64,000 nt of DNA from assembly GCA_049487715.1 (NCBI GenBank), contig CP150572.1, forward strand, positions 1 through 64,000, read 5' to 3'. Every line of letters starts with the position of its first letter. Position 1 is the stretch's first letter. The DNA comes from Pycnococcus provasolii (Eukaryota; Chlorophyta; Pseudoscourfieldiophyceae; Pseudoscourfieldiales). Position numbers and translations under genes: made by a program. Shown here piece after piece: positions 16,910 through 26,147 of the stretch. The notes under the pieces are model-generated. The model searched no databases. It was given only the letters and a program-made list of their open reading frames with translations, and was not told the origin of the DNA.

Positions 16910-19525
16910 TTAGGCGCTCACAGCATTCGCGTTCTCCGCGGAAAAGTGCGGTTCAAACTTCCAACCATCACTTCGGTAGAACTTGTTCTGGAATTCAACC
17001 CAGTGAAGACGCAGCGCGTGCAGAAACGCGGAAAGGCCCTCCATCACGATGAGAACCGCGAAGGTGGCAAAGCTCCAAATCGCAACGCCGACAAACAGGA
17101 TCACGGGATTGCCAAGCTGCACGCCGGACATCAAGATGAGATTGTAGAAGACTGTTGACAGCTGCGAGTGCGCCAAACTCAGCGCCCAAAGGCGAAGGTA
17201 GCTTGCGGTGTTGCTGATCACGCCAAGCACAAACTCAATCGTGTGGATGATTTGGTGCACGAGTATCTCGGTGAAGTCAAAGTTCTCGTCGCCAGCATCT
17301 TCGTCGCCTTCGTCGTCGGACAAACGCGAGTACAGCTCGGCTCGTCGGCGTGCCTGGTGTCGCTTATTGAGAATGTACGGCTTCACAGCGAGCATCCATG
17401 GCACGCACACAACCATGATTAGCACGAGCAACGTCTGGAAACCACCCTGGCCAGCGAACATGCGATTCTCCTTGCACGTCTCCTCTTTCGTGACGGGGTC
17501 CTTGCACGCGACATTTCCTATGTCGAGGAACATGTAGATGAGAATGTGGTACAGGTCTGCAATCGACCCCGACGACCACTTGGCCAAGATCAAAACGCTC
17601 AGGTATCCGAACATGGACATCAAGAAGAGCATCTGAGGCACGAATTCGCAGTAGATGGACAGGGTGTCCTTCTCGTGGCGAAAGTTCAGGTACGACATGA
17701 TGATTCCAAGCGTCATCTGCACAACTCCAACGACGATACTCATCTTCATCTTCAGCGAATTCGTGTACCCCAGCTCCGTCGTCGCGTCGTGCCAAACGGG
17801 ATCAAGGCCAACGGGGTACGGCGCGCTGCCCTTGGGCAGGATCAGGCCGGTGGTTGTCGCGCTGGGGCACGTGTGGTCGTTCGCAGCCTCCGTGTACGAC
17901 ATGTTGCCGTGCATCGCCTCGAGCATGTGCATGTCGGATGTTGGGCAGACGAATCGCGTCGTTCCGAAGAGCGTCATGGGAACGCTGAAGAATTCGTTGT
18001 ACAAAAATCCCATGTAGATGGAGAAGAGTGCGCACAGCAGCAGGCAGTATCGTCCGGCGAATAGCATGCCTTCCATCTCGCCGAGCACGCGGCGCTTCAG
18101 CGTCGTTTCGCGCGCGATGAGGTATATTGCCGCGGTGAGAAGGATGCACCCATGTCCAACGTCGCCAAACATCACCGCGAACAGGAATGGAAACGTGATT
18201 ATCGTAAACACGGTGGGATTCACCTCGCGGTACCTGGCAATGCCGTAGGCATTGACAATTTCCTGGAAGCACGACGTCATGTCGTTCGTGTTGAAGTGCG
18301 TGGGTGGCCCGCGCAATCTCTCAATGGGGTCGTCGCGGTAGTCCACCACCTCCACGATCGTGCGCAGCACGGTCCCCGCCGAGTACGCGAGGCTGCTCGC
18401 AGCCTCCTGCACGCGCGGCAGGCTTTTCGCGGGACACCAAGCCTTCGCCTGAAGGAAGTGGCCCTGAAGTGTGCACATGTTGAGCACGTGGTACGCCGTC
18501 TTTTCTCTATGCACCGCTTCCGTCCACTCGGGCGTGCGAATCGCAAGGCTGGCGAGCGCCTCGCCGCGCTGGCGGTCGCTCGCCGTCAGCGTCACGTGAA
18601 GCTCCCGAAGTCTCGTTGTCAGCTCGGCGTGAACGTGCCGCTGCTCCGCAACGTCGTCTGGAAGCGGATATCGGTTCGCGCCGTACGCCTCGCATATCTT
18701 CTGAACCTTTTCTCTTGCGGTAACGCCCGCGAAGAAGACGACGAACACCGTCTTGAGCACGCGCTCGCCACTCGACGGGTCTGCGATGGGTCCGTCGATG
18801 GGCGCCTGCTTGAGGAACACGTTCCCTCGCGTCGCACGGAAGAGCACGCGCTCAAAGCCCGCGATGCGATCGGTGGCGACGACTCCGGCGACGAACCCAA
18901 GTCTTGCGGTGGCGCGAGCGCCCACGTCCGTCATCTCGACGTCAGCGGCGTCGCTGTCTGGCGAGCTTCTCCCTGATCCTGACGATCCGCCGACAAGCAG
19001 CGGCGCATCTGCGGTATACCCTGAGGCTGCGGAGTGAGAGGTGGCGTTGAGCTCTTCCGTGCCTCTTGCCGGCGCCGCCGACGCCGAGAAGAAGGTGCCC
19101 GCCAGCTCGATGACGATTTGAAACTCGACCAGCTCCGCCTCCCTCTTTCTAAGTTCCTCGAGGTTGGATGTGAGTTCTCTCAGCTCCGCCTCACGCACCG
19201 CGAGCTCCGACGCCAGAGCTGCCATGACGGAGTCGGACATGACAGCCGATCGGGACGACGCGTTTCCTGAAGAGGCGGACGAGGGGAGTGCGGCAAGCTT
19301 CCCGTCGCGTCGGATCTGCTCGGCGAGGTACGAGAGCGTGCGCAGCATATCGTCGCAACGCCGCACGTCCGCCGCATACTGCCTGTGTATGACGGACACG
19401 CCAGCGTTGAGGTCCGTGAACTGCAGGCACTCGAGCGCGCCGACGTTGAGCACGGATGCGCGCGCCGCCTCGACGGGTATGAGCAGGCGCACGTACCGCA
19501 TCTCGACGCTGCGGAAGAGCTCCAT
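16910..19525 (-). CDS. ATP6V0A: V-type H+-ATPase subunit a (Vo sector)
   Basis: An 871-residue protein, within the 800-870 usual for the family, starting MELFRSVEMRYVRLLIPVEA. The first about 400 residues are the cytosolic N-terminal domain with coiled coil and the RGNVFL...PI.DP motif. The C-terminal half holds eight or so membrane segments (MFGDVGHGCILL, LSIYMGFLYNEFF, MSMFGYLSVLIL, FQTLLVLIMVVCVPWML). The segment SYLRLWALSLAHSQLS carries the Arg essential for proton translocation. The protein forms the proton half-channels against the c-ring of the vacuolar or endomembrane ATPase and sets its location. Upstream (19550-19590) is a G-rich tract. Nothing appears truncated. Confidence 0.97.
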   Translation of the reverse strand: MELFRSVEMRYVRLLIPVEAARASVLNVGALECLQFTDLNAGVSVIHRQYAADVRRCDDMLRTLSYLAEQIRRDGKLAALPSSASSGNASSRSAVMSDSVMAALASELAVREAELRELTSNLEELRKREAELVEFQIVIELAGTFFSASAAPARGTEELNATSHSAASGYTADAPLLVGGSSGSGRSSPDSDAADVEMTDVGARATARLGFVAGVVATDRIAGFERVLFRATRGNVFLKQAPIDGPIADPSSGERVLKTVFVVFFAGVTAREKVQKICEAYGANRYPLPDDVAEQRHVHAELTTRLRELHVTLTASDRQRGEALASLAIRTPEWTEAVHREKTAYHVLNMCTLQGHFLQAKAWCPAKSLPRVQEAASSLAYSAGTVLRTIVEVVDYRDDPIERLRGPPTHFNTNDMTSCFQEIVNAYGIARYREVNPTVFTIITFPFLFAVMFGDVGHGCILLTAAIYLIARETTLKRRVLGEMEGMLFAGRYCLLLCALFSIYMGFLYNEFFSVPMTLFGTTRFVCPTSDMHMLEAMHGNMSYTEAANDHTCPSATTTGLILPKGSAPYPVGLDPVWHDATTELGYTNSLKMKMSIVVGVVQMTLGIIMSYLNFRHEKDTLSIYCEFVPQMLFLMSMFGYLSVLILAKWSSGSIADLYHILIYMFLDIGNVACKDPVTKEETCKENRMFAGQGGFQTLLVLIMVVCVPWMLAVKPYILNKRHQARRRAELYSRLSDDEGDEDAGDENFDFTEILVHQIIHTIEFVLGVISNTASYLRLWALSLAHSQLSTVFYNLILMSGVQLGNPVILFVGVAIWSFATFAVLIVMEGLSAFLHALRLHWVEFQNKFYRSDGWKFEPHFSAENANAVSA

Positions 19526-20024
19526 GATAAGCTGGGATGAGATGAGATGAGAAGAAAGAGGGGGAGGAGGGCCGGAGGGAAGGGAAAACGCTTAAACGCA
19601 TTTTCCTGCATTTAACCCAACGACGGATCCCTCAATGGAAATTTCAAACCCCATGATTATCGGGGCAGGTCACGCCTCCCCGCCATTCTACTACAGGCTA
19701 CAGGTGGTTTTCTGTGACCGTTTTTCTTCCACCCCTCGTTGTTTTGGTTGGGTTGTGCGTTTTCCTCCGACCTACAATCCTAATAGGGGTAGGCAACTCG
19801 CCTTGCGTCGTCTTCGTTCTGCAAGACGACGAATGCAAGGAACATTATTGGCAAGGCTGGCGAATGACAATACGGAGGAGGTAACCTTAAAAACTTTATC
19901 GTTGTACTACTGCATTGATCGGACGACGACGAGGAGGCGAATGACTGGAGCGGCGGTATGCGGTGTGCGCGGAGATAAAATGGAGGTAAAAAAGTGCTAC
20001 TTCATTGGGGAAGAGAAACTTGTC
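19526..20024. other. Spacer, G-rich promoter of V-ATPase a
   Basis: Upstream of V-ATPase a and downstream of the GPR180-like gene. It holds a G-quadruplex-like run (19558-19588) near the V-ATPase start. A plus-strand reading frame at 19635-20060 has no recognisable features and I treat it as chance. Nothing else is identified. Confidence 0.4.
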
Positions 20025-21873
20025 TTACGAACTTCTAACACCAATCGAAGGGGGTCTTAGGTCCGGCACGGCGAACGCCTCGTCCTCGCCAACATCGTCC
20101 TCGCCCACGTCAAGCAACTCCTGAATCGAGCCAGTCAGGCGCTCGGCTGTCAGCTGCAAGCGGGAAGCTGACTGCGAAGCCTCCTCCATCTTGCGCTTCA
20201 GATTCACGCCGCCGCGATTCGCCTCTAAGAAACCACTGTCGCCGACGCCATCGTGTTCACCCTCACCTTCGTCGTCGTCAGAATCCTCCCAGCCCGGGTT
20301 CGTGAACGCGGTGGAGGTGGACTCGTCACCATCCTTTTTCTTTCCCGCGCCGATTCTTCCTTTGCGGTCCACGGAAATGGCGTGAAATGGGAAAGACTCG
20401 GCCCCAATTCGTGGATCGTAAAGTGCGGACATCGTAGCCTGCGCCACGAAGAACAGGCTCCGCGTGACGATGTTGAGCAGAACCGCGCGCATCGTGCTCG
20501 GTGTCGCGATGGATATAAGCAGGAGCAGCGGCAGACTCATGAGCCAAAAAAATACGCCCAAAGTGAGCTTGCGATAGAAATGGATCTTGCTCTGCATCTT
20601 GTGAATCGTATTTGACGTCGAGTAGCAAAACCAGAAGATTGCCAGCACGCGAAGAACCACGACGACGTATCCTGGAACTGTCTCGTAAAAGTACAGATTT
20701 GTCGCAGGATCGTAGTGTATCGTCGACCACGTGATAGCGAAGATCAACACGCACGTGTAGATGGACGAGTACAGGGCAATGCGCATGAGACCCTGGTTGC
20801 TCAGCTTGCGGAACACGATCGTCCATCCCTTGGCCAGCAGGATCAGTGCAATGAGCAAGATCGTCTCGGCAATGTTCGTGGCGTACAGAGCGGCGGTCTT
20901 GAGCATTGTGTTACCCAAGCCGTCTTTGGCGAACGTGTAGTAGTGCACAAAGTTGAAGACGATCGCGGCTGACTGCACGACGACGGAGAACACGAAGATG
21001 AGCACCGTCTTGTGCAGCTTTCGCCTCTTCCGAAGCACGAGTGCCACTTGCAGTGCGTGCATCGTGAGTAAGGCCTGCAGTGCCAAGAATGTTATCTCCG
21101 TTTCGAGGATTCCCATCTCGTCTGCGCTGAAGTGATTTGTGAAAAATCCGCCGCCGTTCAGGAGAGAGAAGTCGTAGTCAACGATGAGTGGCCCGTCGCA
21201 GAGGTTCTCCGTGCAACTTTCGTCGCAGTTGGCGAACGCCATGAAGAACCACCGAGGTTCTATGGCGTAGAAGAACTGCTCGAACGTGACGATGAGGTCG
21301 AACGACGTGGCGTTCGACGTCTGGCTCTGTGCGCCAGTCATCACGCCAATTGCGGAGCTGTCCGAACACTGGAAATCCGTACTCGACGAGCCGCTCTCGC
21401 CTTGCATACTCGCTACATCTTGTCCCAGCGCATTTTGGCACTTCTGATCAGATTCACTTTGCACGAATACCGGTGGCGGTGACGGCGGCGGCGGGCTCGG
21501 CGGCGGAGGAGAGGGCGGCGGAGGGCTCGGCGGCGGAGGAGGTGGCGGTGGCGGTAGAGGTGGCGGGCTCGGGGGTGGTGGGGCTGGCGGAGGAGAGGGC
21601 GGAGGAGGAGAGGGCGGCGGGGGAGGAGAGGGCGGCAACGGAGGGGGCGAAGGAGGTGGTGGAGGGGCTGGTGGCGGTGGAGGGGCTGGTGGAGGTGGAG
21701 GGGGTGGTGGAGGTGAAGGGGGTGGTGGAGGTGAAGGGGGTGGTGGAGGTGAGGCGTCTTCCACCACCAAGGCTGGCGGCGGCGGAGGAGGTGGTGGGGG
21801 TGAAGGCGGCGGTGGCGGTGGTGGCGGAGGCGAGGCGTCTGCCTCCGACGAGGCTGGCGGCGGAGGAGGAGGA

Positions 21874-21914
<41 letters not shown>

Positions 21915-22486
21915 GGGTACGCCGTGAGTCCGTAGAAGGATGTGGCAGATGGCTGAGGTGCTGCTGCAGGTGTTGCGTCTTGCAGAAGTCTCCTGCGCCG
22001 TTTCCCGTTTTCAACGGTGGAACCCGCACCGTTGACATCCGGCGAGTACGCCCACAGCGGGTAGTTGAGCGGCATCGCCTTCCTGACGCGCTCCACGCAC
22101 GTCAGTTTCGAGTCGTACACGTTCATCCACGTTCCGAAGAAGTCCTCCCTGTCTTCCTTTTTGACATTCTTGTTCGCGTCCCGGTCGTAGCTGTTGTCCT
22201 CGAGATAGTGCAGGAGCTGCAAGCGCGTCGCGGCGTTTCTGAACCTGAACGTTCCCGATAGCCTTCCGTTCGGCTTGTTGATTTCTTTCTTTTGTGCGTC
22301 GTACTGCGGCGCGACGTTGTAGTCCTGGAAGCAGAATCGCGCGGCGAACGCCCAGCTGTCCGTCGTCGCGAGCGTTCCCACGAAGCGCGCCGCGTTGGCC
22401 ACTTCTATACAGGAAAGAAGCGCCACTATCCATACCAGTGCAGAGAAGACAGAAAGACAACGACCACACGCAGAGAAGGCCGCCAT
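20025..22486 (-). CDS. GPR180/TMEM145-like seven-helix protein with proline-rich insert
   Basis: The N-terminal part (from the ATG at 22486) starts with a signal peptide (LSVFSALVWIVALLSCIEVANA). A lumenal domain of about 150 residues follows with FVGTLATTDSW, FRFRNAATRLQLLHYLED and MPLNYPLWAYSPDVNG. The C-terminal part has the lumenal FFMAFANCDESC...LIVDYDFSLLNGG segment and seven membrane helices, as in the GpcrRhopsn4/GOST family (GPR180, TMEM145, intimal-thickness receptor), ending in an acidic cytosolic tail. Between them (about 21470-21920) lies a Ser-Pro repeat insert of roughly 150 residues, cell-wall-glycoprotein-like. The two halves are in different frames: the N-terminal frame runs into Arg codons of the same CCG repeat. 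The switch lies at or near a five-base C/G run (21913-21917), by a small intron, slippage or sequence error. Function in algae is unknown. Confidence 0.75.
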
Positions 22487-23040
22487 ACTCCAACTTCCTC
22501 CTACAACTACAACTGCAAGGTGATAATAAGAAGCCAGCGACACGTACACGTACACCAGCGAGTGCGCAAGGAGGAGGCTTATTGACTGACTGAGAGGTGG
22601 AAGGTTGAACTAATGGCCGCGAAGAAGAAGGCCTTACACGAGGTGGCGTTGGAGTGGGAGTTGGAGGTTGCGTTGGAGTTCGAGTTGGAGGGGAAGGGAA
22701 GGGAAGGGGAAGGGAAGGGAAGGGGGGGACTGGTCACTGGGGCGAGAGAGAGTTTGGTGAATGGTCGGGGGGAGAGGGTTGGTTTGGACTTTGGCGTGAA
22801 GTTCAAAGGGGGAACAACGTTGTCATCGCAGTTGTGCACCACCAGTACAGTACTTACCTCAGGGGGAACCGCCTGGACCAGGTGGGGAAAGGAGAGGGGA
22901 ATTCAGGTGAGAACGATACAGTATTTCATTCAAACTGCAAAAGGGAAAACGGTCAAACGGAAAATTCCAGAAGTCCATCTCTAGCCCTAACCCTAACCCT
23001 AATCCTGTGTGAGATTGGGGGGTTCAAAAAAATAGCACGC
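22487..23040. promoter_or_regulatory. Divergent promoter, G-rich with telomere-like motif
   Basis: Between the GPR180-like and EGLN-like genes. It carries a long GGGAAGGGAAGGG-type run (22688-22735) and the GGACCAGGTGGGG element also seen at 8119. A CCCTAACCCTAACCCTAA motif lies at 22985-23003, only about 40 bp upstream of the EGLN-like start. Confidence 0.5.
22981..23005 (+). promoter_or_regulatory. Telomere-like (telobox) motif
   Basis: Three CCCTAA-type units sit about 40 bp upstream of the dioxygenase ATG, preceded by one CTAGCCCTAA variant. Confidence 0.5.
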
Positions 23041-23754
23041 ATGCAAAGCAAACACGATCACGCACGTGACGATGACGATGACGATGAAGAGAGAAGGGCG
23101 GCGGCGATCGACGCCGTGACTTCCGTGGCAGCAAGGATGATGACACCAAACGCAGGTGTCGCTGTCACGACGCTCAACTTGCCCGCATCTCTTCTGAGCG
23201 AAGCTCTAAAAGAGGCGAACGAACTGTACCGCTCGGGTGCGATGACAAAGGGACAGGTGGCGGCGAACGGCGTCGACTTGCCTGGAATCGAACAGAGAGG
23301 AGACTCCGTGCTCTGGCTCCACGAAAGCGGCGTGTACCAAACGCACGCGAGTCTGCGCAAGCTCGACGAGGCGATGCAAGCTTTTGTGCAGCAACTCGCG
23401 CACGAAGTCAAACCCAAGCTCGCTCTTACGGAGCGCACGGACGCTATGCTCGCGTGCTACCCTCCAGGCGCGCGGTACGCGAAGCACGTTGACAACCCCG
23501 ACGGCGACGGACGCGACGGCGACGGGCGGCGCATCGCGTTGGTGTACTACCTGAACGACGACGACTGGACGGACGACGACGCGGGTGCGCTGAGGCTTTA
23601 CCACCCGAGTTCTGACGGGTATGACGACGTCTTGCCGCGTCGCGACGTCTTGGTGGTGTTTCGCGCGGACCGCGTCGCTCACGAGGTGCTCGCGCCGCGG
23701 CTGCGTCGGCGGTGGGCGCTCACGACGTGGTGGTGCGCGTACGAGCACGAGTAA
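23041..23754 (+). CDS. EGLN/PHD-like prolyl 4-hydroxylase (2OG-Fe(II) oxygenase)
   Basis: A 237-residue protein from the ATG at 23041. The double-stranded beta-helix shows the iron-binding HxD in YAKHVDNPDGDGRDGDGRR, the second-strand IALVYYLN, GALRLYHP, and the distal iron His in ADRVAHEVLAP. RRRWALTTWW follows, where the Arg binds the 2-oxoglutarate C5 carboxylate. This sequence order matches EGLN (HIF prolyl hydroxylase) and its protist homologues, such as the Skp1-modifying enzyme of Dictyostelium. It uses O2 and 2-oxoglutarate, so it could act as an oxygen sensor; its target here is unknown. The N-terminus has an Asp run (DDDDDDEERR). It is followed in the same direction by the DUF1995 gene after 193 bp that include another telomere-like motif. 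Confidence 0.88.
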   Translation: MQSKHDHARDDDDDDEERRAAAIDAVTSVAARMMTPNAGVAVTTLNLPASLLSEALKEANELYRSGAMTKGQVAANGVDLPGIEQRGDSVLWLHESGVYQTHASLRKLDEAMQAFVQQLAHEVKPKLALTERTDAMLACYPPGARYAKHVDNPDGDGRDGDGRRIALVYYLNDDDWTDDDAGALRLYHPSSDGYDDVLPRRDVLVVFRADRVAHEVLAPRLRRRWALTTWWCAYEHE

Positions 23755-23805
23755 TAACATGTTGTATGTACCAACTACAGTAGTACTACCTTTGAACCCC
23801 GCCCC

Positions 23806-23823
23806 GTAACCCTAACCCTAATC
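23806..23823 (+). promoter_or_regulatory. Telomere-like (telobox) motif
   Basis: Two CCCTAA units between two co-oriented genes, about 125 bp upstream of the DUF1995 ATG. Confidence 0.45.
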
Positions 23824-23947
23824 CGCTGTTCCCCCCTGCCCCGATTTCCGTTTCGCCGATTTGCCTCCTGTGGTCCCGGAAGGCGGAAGCACTCCGAGAT
23901 TGATCCCCCTCCGTTTCTTGTGACCCAGACGCTTCATCACACCCGTC

Positions 23948-24811
23948 ATGGCCGTCGCAGCTCGCACGCCACGAACAAGGCTCCAACCGCGGGCCAGTCC
24001 GCGTCGCACGCACGTGCGCGGCAGGTGCACGCCTCCGTCGTCGCCGGCACCAGGAGGATCGGCACCCACGCCAGGATCGTCGCGACTCGTCGACCCGTCA
24101 TCCCCGGAAGAGTCCGCGGACGAAGCTGCGGCGGCAATCTGCAGGTTCGTGACGAACAACGGCAAAAGCAAGAGCATGCTACAAGTCGACCTTTATGTCC
24201 CTCCAATCTTCAGAAGTGACATCGACGACTGGCCGGGGGGCATAAGACAGCAGTTCCAAGTCGCCGCGCCCATGGTGGAGCGCATGCTCCTCGAAGTTAG
24301 GCGCGTCGCAAACGGCGAACTAGACGGACGACTCACGCCGGAGGTGATTGACAATGCGGACGCCGTGGGACTTTGGAGCAGCCCTAAACTGTTATGTGTC
24401 TTGCACCCAACGGCTGAGACACTCAACACGATCATCGAGCGTTCTCAGGAGCCTTCCTGCCAAGTCGTGGTTCTCGTCAACCCGCAGTGGACGACGCGAG
24501 AGTCTCAGGTGATCAGCGACTTTGGAATCGGGCCTTGGAGGCAGCGCGCTGAAGATTTCCTCTCACAGTTCACAACCGCATTCTCGCAGGTGGAACGTCG
24601 TGTATCCGGGGTGACGGCGCGCGTCGTTCGATCATATCCAGAACGATATGTGCTGATTCACGAAGACGCGGAAATCGCGTCGTTCGAGGATGAGCCCACC
24701 TTGGCAGAAATCAAAAGTGCACTCGCGGAAAGCGGCGTCGGTGACGAAGCTGGCGGGTTGTTCGAACGTTTGAAAGGGCAGTTCATGTTCAACGCCAACA
24801 GCCTCAAGTGA
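23948..24811 (+). CDS. DUF1995 (LPA3-like) chloroplast protein
   Basis: A 287-residue protein. Residues 1-40 are Arg-, Thr- and Pro-rich without acids (RTPRTRLQPRASPRRTHVRG), a chloroplast transit peptide. From about 55 the sequence fits the DUF1995 family: LQVDLYVPPIF near the start, AAPMVERMLLEV, VLHPTAETLN, CQVVVLVNPQW, FGIGPWRQRAEDFLSQF and a C-terminal YVLIHEDAEIASFEDEP strand. The plant members include LPA3, which helps photosystem II assembly, so a plastid role in photosystem biogenesis is a fair expectation. Orthology to LPA3 rather than another DUF1995 paralogue is unproven. Its start is the first ATG after the telomere-like motif. Confidence 0.78.
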   Translation: MAVAARTPRTRLQPRASPRRTHVRGRCTPPSSPAPGGSAPTPGSSRLVDPSSPEESADEAAAAICRFVTNNGKSKSMLQVDLYVPPIFRSDIDDWPGGIRQQFQVAAPMVERMLLEVRRVANGELDGRLTPEVIDNADAVGLWSSPKLLCVLHPTAETLNTIIERSQEPSCQVVVLVNPQWTTRESQVISDFGIGPWRQRAEDFLSQFTTAFSQVERRVSGVTARVVRSYPERYVLIHEDAEIASFEDEPTLAEIKSALAESGVGDEAGGLFERLKGQFMFNANSLK

Positions 24812-25049
24812 ATTTTTTAAATCAATTCGTGTTGTTGTATTAGATTTTTAAGAAGGCAAAAGTGAAAAGTGATTACACGTCATCATCGGCCTGCGCGAAC
24901 TGGAAAAAAGAACTGTGCTTGTTCTCTGAATCAACATCACAACATCATCCAATCCAGCAGTCTCTCCGTCATCTCTCCGTTGTCTCTCTCTCCGTCGTCG
25001 TCGTCGTCGTCGTCTCTCTCTCCGTCTCTTTGTGTCTGCCTCTCACTCT

Positions 25050-26147
25050 TTAAGAAGCCGGCTGATCATCCTCGATCGCTGCAACCGCAACGTCAGGCGG
25101 TGGAACGGGCGCGGACGGAGGAGGTGGTACAGCCGCCGACGCCTTGGACTTCTTTCCCCCTCCTGTGGTGACTGACTCTCCCTTCTTCAGCTTCGCAGCT
25201 GTTCGCGGGGTCGCGTTGCCGTGCGTCTCGCGAATGTCGCGAACGGACTGCAGCATTTTCTCCGGAACGGGGTTGCGCATCTTTCCCTTCCCCTCCGGTC
25301 CCTTTCGGTCCGCCGCGAGGATGAGCGTGCGCCAGCGGTCCTTCACCTGCGTTCCCGTGCGCTTGGGTTCGTCCTTTTCGTCGTTGCCAATCTCCTTCGT
25401 GATTGCCGCCCAGCATCCGTGGTGCATGCCGAACTTCACGAGGTAGTCGACGATGACCTGCGTCTCGTCCTGCTCCCAGGGGCTGTACGTGTTGCTCTTC
25501 TTGTCCTCGCCATCCGCCTTGGGCTTCTTCTCCTTCTTCTCCTTTGGCACCTTCTTCGCCTTCGGTGCCTTGGACTTGGGCGCGTTCGACGGCACCTTCA
25601 TTTCGAGCGCCTCGTAGTACGCGGCATTCATGACAGGAACTGCCATAGCACGCTTTCCCGACTTGCGCGCCTCCGCCTCGCGAGCCGATAACGAGCTGAG
25701 GCTGATGGAGTTCGTGCCCTCGAGCGACATGCCCTTGTACGCGACGATGACCCCGCCATTTGAGCCCGCCGCGGGACCATCCTCAGGCGCGCGCTCGTCG
25801 AGCTCGATGCGCGTCTCGCCGTCGAGCGTGTAGAGCATCAGCTTTTCCACGTCGACTTTCGCAATCTTGCTGAGCTCCTTCTTGAGTTCGAGCACGTTGG
25901 TGGATGGCGCGACTTCCAGCTTGATGATCTTGCCGTTGAGCGTGTTTTCCACCTCGAGTGAGACTTTCTTCTCCTTCAGGTCCGCGTACTTGTTCTCCGG
26001 CACGGGAGGGGGTGGCGCGGGAGCCTTGCCCTTTCCCTTCTTCGCGGGTGGCGGTGGTGGAGCCGCATCGCTTTCCTCGCGTCCACGCTTCTTGGGGGGT
26101 GCCGGCGCCGTCTCGGCTGCCGATGCGTTTGCTGCCGTTCGTCCCAT
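25050..26147 (-). CDS. TRF-like Myb/telobox protein with ubiquitin-like domain
   Basis: A 365-residue protein. The N-terminus is basic and proline-rich (KKRGREESDAAPPPPP, a likely nuclear localisation signal). Residues about 60-135 look like a ubiquitin-like domain (VSLEVENTLNGKIIKLEVAP...LKKELSKIAKVDVEKLMLY, quoted in short pieces). After a Lys-rich linker, residues about 225-315 form a single Myb/SANT domain: SPWEQDETQVIVDYLVKFG, GCWAAITKEIG, and TGTQVKDRWRTLILAAD. The VKDRWRTL helix is the telobox signature (consensus VDLKDKWRT) of telomeric double-strand-repeat-binding proteins, and the following NPVPEKML matches the extension of plant TRF-like proteins. Plant TRP1/TBP1 proteins combine a ubiquitin-like domain with a telobox Myb in the same order. 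I infer TTAGGG-repeat binding; a general Myb factor is the alternative. It may act at the telomere and at promoter telomere-like motifs. Confidence 0.7.
   Translation of the reverse strand: MGRTAANASAAETAPAPPKKRGREESDAAPPPPPAKKGKGKAPAPPPPVPENKYADLKEKKVSLEVENTLNGKIIKLEVAPSTNVLELKKELSKIAKVDVEKLMLYTLDGETRIELDERAPEDGPAAGSNGGVIVAYKGMSLEGTNSISLSSLSAREAEARKSGKRAMAVPVMNAAYYEALEMKVPSNAPKSKAPKAKKVPKEKKEKKPKADGEDKKSNTYSPWEQDETQVIVDYLVKFGMHHGCWAAITKEIGNDEKDEPKRTGTQVKDRWRTLILAADRKGPEGKGKMRNPVPEKMLQSVRDIRETHGNATPRTAAKLKKGESVTTGGGKKSKASAAVPPPPSAPVPPPDVAVAAIEDDQPAS

Noticed and set aside
21329-22261. Glu/Ala/Val-repeat frame opposite the proline-rich gene
   Set aside because: Complement of the CCG/Ser-Pro repeat; low complexity only.
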